Of a DNA stretch of 64,000 nucleotides, positions 10,727 to 21,233 are shown in pieces. The notes under the pieces are model-generated. The model made no database searches, was not told the origin of the DNA, and worked only from the letters and a program-made list of their open reading frames with translations. The stretch's first letter is position 1. The number at the start of each line of letters is the position of its first letter. The translations under genes and the position numbers were made by a program. The DNA is from Bryopsis sp. KO-2023. Lineage: Eukaryota; Chlorophyta; Ulvophyceae; Bryopsidales; Bryopsidaceae. The stretch is taken from positions 7,874,001 to 7,938,000 of the forward strand of contig BSYQ01000002.1 in the NCBI GenBank assembly GCA_030272585.1, written 5' to 3'.

Positions 10727-12789
10727 GACACCAATTCGGTTCTAGGCACAAATTGGAACAAGCTGGACTGATTGTATCGCAAAGTGTGTACCAATCAGCG
10801 AATGACTGGTCAAACATCATCCCTTCATCAAAACTATCAAAAAAACAGCGACATCCTTTGCTTCAATATCTCCTCTCTTTCCTGCCTCACCTAATTTCAC
10901 CACATCAATACAAAAAAGGACAATGAGTACCAGCAAAAAATCGTCAGGTCAATTGGGCATCCTGGAAGACTTAGCATATATATATACTGGCAGGAAACAG
11001 AGTACATTTCCTGAACAACACATCAGCCAAAAATTGAGCCAGAAGCATGCCCTGAAGGATTTTTTGTTTTGTTTTTTTTTGGGGGGGGGGTAAACTTTGC
11101 ACCCAGAACCAGAAAACGATTCACAAACTGTAGAAAGAAAAGAAAAAAAAATCAATGTCGAAAGCTGCAATCGGGAGCATCAGTGAGATTCTTTGGTCCA
11201 GATTTCGGTTCTGACTTCCCAGCAGGACTGCTAGAGGGTACCTTGGTGTTCGGAAGGGACAAACATTTTTGGAGTGTAAACGGATTTGGGGTCATGCAAC
11301 TGCTGGGGTACTCACCTTCCCACCGCTGCGCGCCGGCGCACTCGTCTCTCCGCGCTGTGAACTCCGACATCTCCTCCTCGCGATATCGTTGCCACTAACG
11401 GACGATCTCAAGAATCGCGCTTTCGTGCGCCCTCAACCCCGACTTTTCTTTCAGCCAAAGGTCTTCAAATACCCTCTTGCTTTACTCCGAATACGCGGCC
11501 AGTCCTCCTGAATCTCACACTTGACGTCGTGCAGTCGCGGCTGGGAGCAGGCCGTTCAACGATGGTTGGTCGCACAGAATGGGAGGCAAGGAAATTCGAA
11601 AGATGGAGATTCGCAGGTGTACGACCTTCTAGAATGGGATTACAGGGTTGTGAACTGCGTCGTGTGACACAATCAACCATGCACACCCTATGTACAACAT
11701 TGTTCCATGGCTGAACGCATTGAGCGTCTGTCTGTGAGCGCTGTGTTGCAGGCGTTGCGCGTTGTGCATTGTTGTAAAAGCGGTGTGGATTGCCTTGTAG
11801 GAATTTTGGGTTCTCTTTGCCGGGATGGGAGGGGAGGAAATTCCCCCGAGGAACCGGCGCCGCTCCAACCCAGGTGGTGCTCTTGTTGCCAACAAGTTGT
11901 TGGAGCTCCACAAGCTTTCCTACACCGTTGCAACGTTTCCCAAGGTTAGGAACGAGCCTAGGCAAGGTCCAGTCGACTTGAACAACGTGTTTAAGATCGT
12001 GGGCATTGGTGAAAAAAATTACTCGGTTTTGTTGGAGACGGTTCCGACAAAAATGATCAGGATGGTGGAGAGAGGGGAAATTCACGCTATTGCATATACA
12101 ATGGAATGTGAACGTGTGGGCCAGTTCACGTTGTAAATGTTTTGGTCCACGTTGTGTATGTGAGAAACGGCACTGCCAACCATGTAATGGTTGGACGAGC
12201 GTTGCAAATACAGTGAATACTTCACAATTGTTGTAATTTCCAGAAAATCAACCATGCAAAATAACAGTTCAACCAAAACACAGCTGCAACGATATTTCCA
12301 GGTGAACCCGAAACTGACGTCTGGAAACGCAACCGTGTATATGAGGCACTGCACGTTGTAGGTTAACAACGTTGTTTCCAGGGCACCCTTTCTGACACCC
12401 GAAAGTGCTTTTTAACGACGTATTAGGCGACGGTGGCGAGCCCCGAATACTTTTTCAACTGATATGTGATGTTTTTTATCTTTGTTTCAAAACTGCGTTG
12501 TTGATGTGGATGTCTGCGTTGTTGGCTGATCAGGCCAGAAGGCCGTCACTTGCGAAACGCGACGGAAGCGGCTGTATCTTGGCGGAAGACGCCTAGGGGT
12601 CGAACCTAGGTGTTTCCGCACGTCTTTGTGTGTGTTCCGCCATTTTTCGACGTGTTTCCCGTTTCGATCCGGTTGGCGTGAAAATCAAATTACAACGTTA
12701 ATAGTGAATCTCCCATAGTGCTGGTGGCCAGGGATCCTCTAGCAAATCCCCTTGACCAACGGGCGAACGATGGCACGCAACGATGTCGC
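10727..12789. other. Mostly non-coding region with weak overlapping frames
   Basis: A plus-strand frame at 11825-12136 (VFKIVGIGEKNYSVLLE, TKMIRMVERGEIH) and a minus-strand frame of 206 codons at 11465-12085 overlap, and neither shows a known domain. GT-repeat-like and CAACGTTG motifs are frequent at 11900-12400. A perfect hairpin built on CCTAGG(T/G)TCGA lies near 12580-12625. Confidence 0.35.
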
Positions 12790-12955
12790 ACTCAAGTACC
12801 CCCCCAAGGATGATTCACCCAACCGCCAGAAACTTGAGCGGCTCTCCGACGTCTTCGAAGACGTCCCCGGTCCAAACCAGCTGAATCCGAATCGCAGGAG
12901 GAAAGAATTCTCACGCGTGGTGACCAAAGCCACCAACGAGTCAGGTGGGTGACAG
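12790..12955 (+). repeat. Duplicated segment R4, copy 1
   Basis: A direct match to 57215-57375 through GATTCACCCA(A/G)CCGCCAGAAACT, CGGCTCTCCGACGTCTTCG, CCCCGGTCCAAACCAGCTGA and CACGCGTGGTGACCAAAGCC. At 57 kb it follows R2 directly; here it stands alone. Confidence 0.75.
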
Positions 12956-13959
12956 TGTGAGGAGCTAATGTGCGGGGGACAGGAAAACGCTTCCCTTTTC
13001 TGGAGAAGCTCGGTCGAGTTCTCACGGTTTGGGTATGCAACCAAACGCACCAACGGGTGCCATGGTTTCGGCGCAGCGCGCGTGAGCTGGTGCGGAATGC
13101 CCCTCGAAAGGGACGTCAATCAGTCAGACTGTTGGGTGCAGCCAAATCCAGCTTTTCCAAGCTATTTGGAAAAGTAGATGGGTGGTGATTGGGTGGTTTC
13201 GGGTTGGAGCTGCACCCACAGTCTGACGGATCCCGAGGTTTGCAACAATATTAAGATTGAAGGTTGTGGAAATAAGGTTTTTGTCTTGAAGGAGATCAGA
13301 AAAGTGAACCAGGCACATGGACATCGTTTTTCCTCTTGATATCCCGTCCTCAAAAACAAATATTCAATCTGTCAACCATCTTTTTATGCTAGATTCTTGT
13401 TTGAAAAGCTGCTCAAGTGCAATTTTTTTTAATCAAGGACACTGTTCCCACCCATAATAAATTTCGCCCAATTACGTTTCTAAGATCTGATGAAAAAGTT
13501 GATTCGCAAGAAACAATTCCTGGTTTTGTGGTTTTTGATCTCAATTTTCAACATCCTCCGCATTCGTAAATTCTAGCCTCTTGGAACCCAATTTGTTTTG
13601 AGGCAGCCGACAATGGTGTTTTTTTCTTTTCTGACACCCAATACGAATGATAGTAAAAGAAGTACAGGGCCCTCTTAGATTAGCCACAGTTGGAGGGCTA
13701 TTCTTATGGAGGTCATCGGCTTCTATCATCTTTTTCACATTTGATTGGGCTTCTGCTTTTTCTTACTTTTTTTTCCTGCAGTGCTTCGTTCTCAACACAG
13801 CCTGGTTCAGGATCAAATCATTCTTATCAAGATATCTTGGATTATCTAGATCATATTTCAAATATCGCAGCAAAACAAATGGTTGTTGAGCGATCTTTAA
13901 TCCGCATTCTTTTATTGTAGAAACAACCACAACACAACACACCATGTGTCATTGAGTGT
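12956..13959. other. Intergenic region
   Basis: Only short frames. No recognised feature. Confidence 0.4.
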
Positions 13960-14095
13960 AAAAGAGTGACATTGATAAGAGTTTTGAGTGAAATATTGAA
14001 TTAGAGTGAGATTGATAGAATGATTTGAGTGAAAAATTGAATAAGAGTGAGAATTATAGAATGATTTGAAGTGATAGACTGACACAAATAAGAAA
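13960..14095. repeat. AT-rich tandem repeat, about 41 bp x 3
   Basis: Units begin GAGTGA(C/G)ATTGATA and continue TTTGAGTGAAA(T/A)ATTGAAT. Three diverged units are visible, ending just before the 3' end of the U4 gene. Confidence 0.7.
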
Positions 14096-14175
14096 GATTT
14101 AAAAAGTGTGAGATCTATAAAAGAATGATAAACGTGTTAAAACTCTAAAAAATGTTTATATTAGTAAATTTTATC

Positions 14176-14324
14176 AAGACAGGGATACTGGCTCGTAAGC
14201 CGCCCTGCCTTGAGAAATTTCCACCCCGCAAAGGGTGGGGGGGCATTGGAAATAGTTTTCAACCAGCAAAAGCGATGTCTCGGTAGAACCTCATAGACGA
14301 TCGCATTGCCCCAAGCGCAAAGAT
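14176..14324 (-). ncRNA. U4 spliceosomal snRNA
   Basis: About 149 nt, read on the minus strand. The 5' end AUCUUUGCGC and the following GGGGC are complementary to the conserved U6 segments GCGCAAGGAU and GCCCC (U4/U6 stem II). Next come the 5' stem-loop with the k-turn core AUGAGG (14289-14294) and CCGAGA, the GGUUGAAAAC block (14255-14264), CCAAUGCCCC, a GGGGUGG hairpin, an Sm-like site GGAAAUUUCUC (14212-14222), and a 3' hairpin closed by AGGCAGGG/CCCUGUCU. Gene order and length match known U4. It acts as the U6 chaperone in the U4/U6.U5 tri-snRNP. The U5 gene lies 88 nt upstream on the same strand. Confidence 0.9.
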
Positions 14325-14412
14325 GTCTGAATCTGCTGTTGGGACAAATCAGGTTGTTTAAAAATGTTTTCTTGTGCTGAATAAAATACGTTTTCGCTGT
14401 TTTAAAAAAAAA

Positions 14413-14525
14413 GGTAAAGACGCAAAGCGCCTTTCAGAAATTTCCAAACGCGATAACATGCGAATGACCCTCGGTATCCTTTAGTAAAAGGCGAAAGGGT
14501 AGCACGACGACAGAGTCATCCGCGC
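14413..14525 (-). ncRNA. U5 spliceosomal snRNA
   Basis: On the minus strand the invariant loop I, CGCCUUUUACU (14483-14493), sits in a CCUUU/AAAGG stem. A lower 10-bp stem forms between GGAUGACUCU and AGGGUCAUUC. An Sm-like site GGAAAUUUCUG (14435-14445) follows, and the RNA ends in a hairpin AAAGGCGC-UUU-GCGUCUUU. About 113 nt fits the family. The exact 5' end is uncertain by about 10 nt. U5 loop I aligns the exons during both splicing steps. Confidence 0.87.
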
Positions 14526-15154
14526 CGCTAATGCTGATCCTTCTTCTGGGGCAGATCTCATAAAACACCAATCTTTTCTATCCTGCTTGTGAGCAGAACT
14601 GCTGCAAACACTCTGGACAGCGTGCATGTACGACCAACCCCTCAAACAAGTACGACACACTTCGCACCAGCCGCGGCGGATGAGGTTTTTTTTTTGTTTT
14701 TTTTTGTTTCGTTTTTTTCTTAGCGGCTTCTTCGTGTGTAATCATGATTTGATTTGATTTTTTTTGTTTGTACTAGCCTCCCCGATGCTACAGGCTCTGG
14801 CCTGGCATGTCTTGTAAGATTGCTGGTTGGTGATTGGCGGCGCTGGAAAGTTTGCCAACTGTGTGGAAAACAGCTTTTTTTCATGTTTTTGCCGCAGTCC
14901 AGGATTGGTGTACAAGGAGAGCTTTCCGGCGATATTCCCTACCGATTCAAGCTATGTTGCAGATTTTAAGTTGATCTAAAAAAAGTCGCAACTTCGCTGG
15001 AGGGCCTCTGATGAGAATCGTTTTTCTCAATAAGTTTTGACAAATTTTGACCGGTCTGGACCGGTTCCCCGAAACCTGGTGTTTTCTGGGGTGCATTCTT
15101 GGGTTTTTTTTCACTTATTTTTTGGCGGCCAAGAGACCTTGATTTTTTGAAAGA

Positions 15155-15250
15155 GTACCCACTTCTTTTTGTTGACTTCGACCTTTACTGATTCAGCCCC
15201 CAAAGCCGTGATACGATTACGGAACAGGGCGCCCACGTGCTTGAGGGAAG
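15155..15250. repeat. Inverted-repeat partner of 7085-7180
   Basis: This carries the reverse complement of the GGCGCCCTGTTCC / GGGGCTGAATCAGT / GACTTCGACC block seen at 7085-7180. Confidence 0.7.
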
Positions 15251-16183
15251 GAAAAGAAAGAAACCCTGGATGGATGGAAAAGTTCTTATCTTGCCATCTG
15301 GATCCTTTGCGAGAGAACAGCCACAGGCCGACACCATTCAACTGAACTCACGACATTCAATGAGGTCTAGAGTTACATAAAACGGAACATATGCTGGATT
15401 GAAGAAACAGGCTGAAAATTATTACAAGAGGATAAAGGTCACGGCTGCACCTCTGACTAATCGCTGTTGCTATTGCTTTGAAAGAGCCTTTCCTCAATTT
15501 CCAACCTTGAAGGCTATTTGTTCTCAAGAGAAGAAAAATATGCCTTTTGGCCATGATCGTCAATAGGGCGGTATGGAAAGACAACAAAAAAATAAGGATC
15601 ACTGAGACCTCGAATAGAATGGTATTAAAACATATAGGATTGACAGATCTTTTTTATTGTTCGTCGATGGTGGATCCGTGACTATGGAACATTTTCCCGC
15701 ACCAATTGGTAAATGAAAAGAGGAGACCATGACGTTCTCGTCGGAAAAACTTTAGATTTCTAATTCAAAAACCAAAAGAAAGATCCAACACTAATATGTA
15801 CCGAACGATCCGAATCAGGCAATTTACCAAAAACACCAAAAAACATACAGTAGGCTCCACTGATAACTTATTCAGAATATAACTGGTGGTCTGGCGACAA
15901 GATGACCATGACTCATAGCCCTTCTCTCCAAACCTTGCAACAGGAATTATAAAACATCACCCTAATCTGATATGGTGATACAGCAACTGCCTTTGTTGTT
16001 TTCCTGTGCACAACAAGATGGAGGTCAAAAATTCATTATCAAAATTGTAAGAAACAAAAATCCTTCAACTTGCAAAACATCCAAAAAATATCCCTTTCTG
16101 ATACAAAAACGTCAGAATCCGAACATACTTGTGTATGAACACATACAGAGAATGGGTTTGATTCACCACCCCTTCCGAGGAAA

Positions 16184-16240
16184 CAATTTCAGCATTCCAG
16201 GAGTCGAACCCGAACAAAACCATAACGCTGCAAGTCTGTC
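16184..16240 (-). other. tRNA-like B-box sequence directly downstream of U2
   Basis: On the minus strand, about 35 nt past the U2 3' end, GGGTTCGACTCC (16200-16211) matches a tRNA B box and is followed by GGAATGC. No complete cloverleaf can be drawn upstream. It may be a tRNA relic or a chance match. Confidence 0.35.
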
Positions 16241-16243
16241 ATG

Positions 16244-16434
16244 GGTGCACGATCACAGTTGCAGTGTAAGACCAAGACCATGCCGTGCAGAGCAGATGCA
16301 AGCATCTGTTACCCCCGCACCCCATGAAAAATCGGCTTAATCGTCAAAAGGGGTCGAATAGACCCCATACCAGCGATTAAACTGATAAGAACAGATACTA
16401 CACTTGATCTTAGCCAAAAGGCCGAGAAAGGTAT
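16244..16434 (-). ncRNA. U2 spliceosomal snRNA
   Basis: About 191 nt, read on the minus strand. It begins AUACCUUUCUCGGCC, followed by UUUUGGCUAAGAUCAAGUGU, the branch-point-recognition GUAGUA (complement at 16396-16401) and UCUGUUCUUAUCAGUUUAAU. Stem-loop IIb is GGGGUC-UAUUC-GACCCC. The Sm site is AUUUUUC, and stem-loops III and IV end in GAUCGUGCACC as in other U2 RNAs. The AUACC 5' end is that of plant U2. It base-pairs with the intron branch site in the spliceosome. A B-box-like sequence lies just downstream. Confidence 0.96.
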
Positions 16435-16759
16435 GAAATTGAGAGGAAAGCCACCTGCATTGGTAGCAAGAAACTCCTGCCCTCCTCTGTTTTCGCTTTT
16501 TTGAAAAAAGCGCTTGAGAACGATTGAGTTGGGCCTTGCAAACGCCTGTTCCTTTGCACGAGGTTCGGTGTTTCCAAGGACGTCTGGGAGGGGGGTGTTC
16601 AGAACGCTGTTCAGTCTTAGGGTGTAATCATGATTTGATTTGTTCTGTCTTAGGGTGTGTTTCTTGGTAACGATACACCAGTTTGACGAGGTGCCCCACC
16701 ACGCCATCTGGAAGCCGACCCAAACCGAGCATCGGCTTGGGTGATCCTGGCAATTTCTA
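16435..16759. other. Upstream region of U2
   Basis: The octamer GCGAAAAC (minus strand; plus coordinates 16489-16496) lies 55 nt upstream of U2 and recurs 66 nt upstream of U4 (14390-14397). It is a possible proximal element. No clear TATA box or plant USE is seen. Confidence 0.3.
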
Positions 16760-17320
16760 TGACTTTGACACAACGTTCCACTCTGTGCACCTCGTCCTCC
16801 ACCAATCATAGTGTGCTGGCGGCCAGCAGAACTGACATTTGGTTTTGTCGCGTGTGCTTAAACTCCGACTCAAAGCCTGAAAACGACGTAACCTGAACCC
16901 ATATTACAGAGTGTCGAGCAGGGTAGTGCTTGGTTATCACCCAAGCGGGGGCTGTTGAGCGTGGATCGAAGGTGTCTGTCCCTGGTCCTATGCTAAGCGT
17001 TGATGGTGCATCCTTTCCAAGAGGTGGGTCTGTTCTGGCACCTTCTCTGAGGAGGGGGTGGCGGAATAGATGAAGTGCTGGGCAAAGCGCCAGGCGGGAA
17101 ACCGAGCAGCGATCACTGGCTGCCTGCCTCGGTGGGAGGACAATGCATCAGAGCGGACCACAGGATTCACCAGCGACAGACAGCCAGAGGGACCGCTTAA
17201 TTTTTTTCCTTCGTTTCACCACTTTTGAAATTATTCTGCGCCTCGTTTGCTACTTGTTTTGTACCAATACTTCATTTATGTTCACAATCAAAAAACAAAA
17301 TTTGTTCGATAATTGCCGTT

Positions 17321-17404
17321 GCACAAGTGGCCGAGTGATCTAAAGTGTCGGACTTAATACCTATAGACCTAGTCTCTGTGTGGGTTCGAACCTTACCTTG
17401 TGCA
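17321..17404 (+). pseudogene. tRNA-Leu(UAA)-like sequence
   Basis: The acceptor stem GCACAAG/CTTGTGC is perfect, with discriminator A. The D region TGGCCGAGTGATCTAAAG and the T-loop GGGTTCGAACC are present, and the anticodon loop CTTAATA reads UAA. The anticodon and T stems have several mismatches, so it is probably inactive. Its inverted partner at 4289-4360 has the opposite damage. Confidence 0.6.
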
Positions 17405-18558
17405 AAGATATTTCGCATCCATTAGCCTCTTTCCTCAATCAAATTTTAAATAGCTAACAGGATACCTCCCTTTGTAGTGAATACATTTGTTTATCTTTTT
17501 CAACAGAAGCCCTCCAATATGTGTATAGTTTTCCTCACTTTAATCATTTTTGGTTTTTAATCGCTTGTTTTTGGGGTGCAATTTTTTTTTCCTTAAGAAA
17601 AAGCGTCATGATGGTGGTGAATTCCTACCCCAAGAATTCAAAGCACAGGAATATATACAAATAATAGATATAGGCGATTTGAGGGTGAATATGTGATATT
17701 TGTTTTGGGATTAGGGGGGAACTAAACCTATTTATTCAGAAATCTGTGGGTTGGGGTTTGTCAGGTATAATTTTTGCTTTCAGTGGCTTTTGGCAGAATA
17801 GTGGGGATTATCAAAGAGGGCTTTGTTGAGAATTTATTTTCGGTTCTGATGGAGGACGAAGAACTTTAATTGAACGGAAGTTTTAGAGTGTAGTGTATTG
17901 TTTCTCTCACTCCCTTCGAGATTTCGACGATTGTTGTATTTTGAATCGGATGCAAAATTTGGGAGGGCGGAGAAAATGTAAGGCACCGATGGGTCAGAGG
18001 TGTATTGACTTAGAATATAGAACCGCGAAACAGAAATGTGGAGAGTTCATTTCATGAATTCTCCTCCACAAAAAAATTTATGTTTGTTTGTTTGTTCATT
18101 CCATGAAACATAAAACTGAAAATTTGAAAAAAATAATCGTTGTCACGGGAGAGTTTAGACATAACCGTCTAGCGCGCACAGCTACGCGTGGAAGGTGTCG
18201 TGGCTGATTAAGACGAAACTCAGTCACTTTGGACTCCAAAGTTTGGAGGCACGACAGGAATAACAAAACAGTTGCAAAGGTTTGAAAAAGCAATACATTT
18301 TTTGAAAAAAGAGTGGTCATAAATTTATGACTTGTGCTGAAAATTTATGATTGAAGTAGCCCGACTATTTATGTGTTCTCAAATCATAGAGACTTAGAAT
18401 ATATAACAAAATTAAATTCAATAAAACTAACTCAACGCGCTATATTTGGTCAATGGATAAGAAGCTAAGAGAAGTTCAAAACAACACTTCTCTTCAGAGT
18501 TGCACCTCACAATCAATAAACACATTATAGAACAAAATTGTCTCCAACACGGTAATGC

Positions 18559-19028
18559 TCATAGCCCCTGAGAAAAATCCCACTTCCAAATCTCTCCGTT
18601 ACCACGAACCGCCACCAACTTTTCATCATCGACCCATAACCCATCTATTGTTTCCCTTCCTTGCTCCCTATCGAACGAACAATCAAAACTTCGCACACAC
18701 TTGTTGGCACAGGTATCCCATATTTTTATCATTCCATCATAAGATCCTGGGAACATCCGACCTTTGTTAATAACGACAGAGGTCACAACATTTGAGTGCC
18801 CTTGGAAGGTTTGTACATGATCACCGCTCTCAAGTTCCCACGAGCGAATATTACCATCACTTGATCCACAAAAGATAAGTCCATCAGAAACACCCAAGGA
18901 CCTCGCTCCCATTTGTTGTCCCCGTATTATTCTAAGGCACGTATTATCAACTAAGTTCCATATTTGAATAGTTTCGTCATCAGACCCACTGATCAAGAGG
19001 TTGTCAGGTTGGGGCAAGAGGCAATTTA
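18559..19028 (-). pseudogene. Truncated F-box/WD40 gene copy (WD40 half only)
   Basis: About 155 codons align closely with the last part of the gene at 1441-2481. Shared blades are LLISGSDDETIQIWNL, LIFCGSSDGNIRSWELESG, a GSYDGMIKIWDT-type blade and the final KWDFSQGL, identical to the WDFSQGL end of the other copy. Similarity stops at about 19028, the edge of the inverted arm. The F-box and first blades are absent, so the in-frame ATG at 19053 lies in unrelated sequence. The frame itself is unbroken. Confidence 0.75.
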
Positions 19029-20183
19029 CATCCTCCCGCTGAGAGGGACACAAACAGAAAGGTAGGATCTGCCTGTCCCCCCCCTCCTCTCAAAAGAATG
19101 TAGATCTGACCTAGAGAAGCAACAATGAGAGAAAGGGAACCAACAGATTTTAAGCGAGTTGAGTAGATCTTGTATGTAAACTAATTTTCATGTAATACAT
19201 TCTAGCCTTCCTTTTTTTGGTTCTAGAAATACACCTGCACCTGGCTGCCATACAAAAAAGTGACGCATGGAATTATTACAATAAGAAAAAAATTTGCTGT
19301 CGGACGTTTTTTGTGGACTTTTTACATCCTCTCTCTTTCTCGGTGTAAACAGGGCAGGTTTGTTTTCCTCCCTACGATCAATAAATGAGGAAAAGAGGGG
19401 AAAAAATTCCTTATCGACACTCCCCATCTCCCTTCCTCTCTTGGTGGGTAGCTGGCACTGAACATGAACCAAAACAGACCACCACCATAAAATCATGTGA
19501 GTTTTTTCAATCAGGGTGTGTTTAGTTTTGGTTCAGCATGTGCAAGTTAGGAGGAAAATCAAGAGAAATTTGCCTAGATCGAGGGGGAAAATGTACCCAT
19601 CAATCAGGAGAATCCCCTCAACCAGAGATCCATAAAAAATGGGGAACGGAAAGAAGGGGGTCCCTCCCCCTTTCCCTCTCTCTTTTTTTTTACCCTGCCC
19701 CAGAAAGCGGCGTGGTCTGTGGTATCTTTGGTGGTGTGCCTGTGGCGGGAGTGACAACAACAACAGAGGATGAAAAAACAATCCAACAAACACAGAAGAA
19801 TATTACATTTGAACAAAAACACACCAACTAGATAATTTTGTTCATGTGTTGCTGGTGCTGCTCGAAAGTCTCCTCGTCCACGTTGTAACTCATCCCCAAA
19901 CGCCTTGGGAGAGGGGCGTGGATTTCGAATCAGTTTGGAAAAGTTGAGCTTTGCATTCCCATCACATCATACCAAAAAAAAACAATTTCTTTCAAGGCTA
20001 ACACTTTCAAACTCAAGAGACACCACCAAATCATTAGAGAAGGCTATTGAAAGTTCGGTTCGTAACAGATTCACATGCGGATGAGAATGCTCCTCTCCTT
20101 CTCTTGCTACTTCAACACTTCAACACCATAAAAATCGTGGATACAAACCCCCAAATGCAATTTAAATCAAAGACCATAACTTC
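19029..20183. other. Intergenic region
   Basis: Short frames only. No feature is supported. Confidence 0.4.
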
Positions 20184-21233
20184 TCAATTATTAGAGGAAG
20201 AGTGGGCCAAAAAGTCCCACACCAAGATTTTCCCATCTTCCCTCACAACAATCATCTTGTCCTCACTCAAGAAAAGATCTTTGAGGTCACGTCCGACGTA
20301 GAACTTCTCGTGGCAACGATCCTCCTCGTCGATACCGCAAACCACCACTTCCATTGAATCCCTAGAAAAGTATGCAAATTTGCTTTCGTTGGACCCCATA
20401 TAACAGAAGTACTCGCCAACGTTCATAACTCGCACACATTCAAAGTTTTCTCGATCCCATATTCGGACGATTCCATCCATGGAGCCACTGATGATCAGGC
20501 GATCATGGACTCCAACCCCTTTGACGCGGTAAGAGTTCCCCTTGAGCGTTGCCACACGTGCGGAGGAGGTCAAGCACCACATTTCGAGATCCCCATTGGC
20601 TAACCCGCATATCAACAAACCCACTTCCGCTGCGAAAGTCGCACACTTGATACTTTTTTCCCTCTCCTCCCCATCACCCTTGACATCATTCAAAACCTTG
20701 TCTCGAGTCCAATCCGCCTTGCTCCACAAATCAAGACCCCCCGCACCACCAACGGCCACGTGTTCTCCGACGTCCACGATCACATCAACCTTGAAACTAA
20801 GGAAGAAAGATGAGAGTCTTTGCAAGGCAGGAACTTCCAGGACTACCACGGTCCGGTTTGCGATCTTACATAGGAGCATTCCATCCACGAAACACAAACA
20901 GGTGTGTGTTGGCCCGCAATATTTCTCGGTGGAGACCTCGCCTTTTTCAACGTTCACCAAGGTAATCCCCGAACATCCCGAGATCGCAAACATCTCGCCT
21001 CTCTTGACACAACCGGAAATACTCCTTCGATTCTTGGGGAACTTAATACACTTGGGCACAACGGTGCCACATCGCCAGGCCCTCTCGAGACTAATTTTTC
21101 CGGCGAACTGCTCTTCTTTGGTCACAACGTTCCAAGCCTTGTCGACGCAAGAGCACCTGGCCAAAGTCCTTGGAGAGAAACCCTCAAAGATTTTACAAAG
21201 AAGTTCTCTTGGGAGTTCCCATACGATTTTCAT
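20184..21233 (-). CDS. F-box / WD40-repeat protein, second gene
   Basis: 349 residues, intronless; the ATG at 21233 is the first in frame. The N-terminus is an F-box (WELPRELLCKIFEGF, then ARCSCVDKAWNVV and LERAW) that matches the pattern in the gene at 1441: ELP/DLP start, CSCV, and LERAW. The rest contains weak WD40-like blades, the clearest being LIISGSMDGIVRIWDRE and a terminal KILVWDF. Other blades are diverged. It is inferred to be an SCF ubiquitin-ligase receptor, as for its relative. It is a distant paralogue, not part of the inverted duplication. Confidence 0.8.
   Translation of the reverse strand: MKIVWELPRELLCKIFEGFSPRTLARCSCVDKAWNVVTKEEQFAGKISLERAWRCGTVVPKCIKFPKNRRSISGCVKRGEMFAISGCSGITLVNVEKGEVSTEKYCGPTHTCLCFVDGMLLCKIANRTVVVLEVPALQRLSSFFLSFKVDVIVDVGEHVAVGGAGGLDLWSKADWTRDKVLNDVKGDGEEREKSIKCATFAAEVGLLICGLANGDLEMWCLTSSARVATLKGNSYRVKGVGVHDRLIISGSMDGIVRIWDRENFECVRVMNVGEYFCYMGSNESKFAYFSRDSMEVVVCGIDEEDRCHEKFYVGRDLKDLFLSEDKMIVVREDGKILVWDFLAHSSSNN

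Larger units (their letters stand above)
14526..16243. other. Spacer between U5 and U2 genes
   Basis: No protein gene is supported. It contains the inverted partner of 7085-7180 at 15155-15250 and T-rich runs at 14680-14770. I searched by eye for U1 and U6 signatures and did not find them. Confidence 0.4.
16760..19028 (-). repeat. Right arm of the large inverted duplication
   Basis: This is the reverse-complement counterpart of about 2015-4960. It lacks the 650 bp seen at 2805-3462. It contains the tRNA-Leu relic at 17321 and the truncated WD40 copy at 18559-19028. A third, partial copy of its 17820-17965 part lies at about 55370-55580. Confidence 0.8.

Noticed and set aside
12580..12625. 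tRNA-like TTCGA motif in a CCTAGG hairpin
   Set aside because: A simple perfect palindrome; no D or anticodon arm nearby.
14500..14560. U6-like words (CAGAAGAAGGATCAGCAT, GGATGAC) next to the U5 5' end
   Set aside because: The invariant ACAGAGA box and the rest of U6 are missing; GGATGAC belongs to the U5 lower stem.
16309..16809. 166-codon minus-strand frame
   Set aside because: It runs through the U2 snRNA gene and its upstream region; chance frame.
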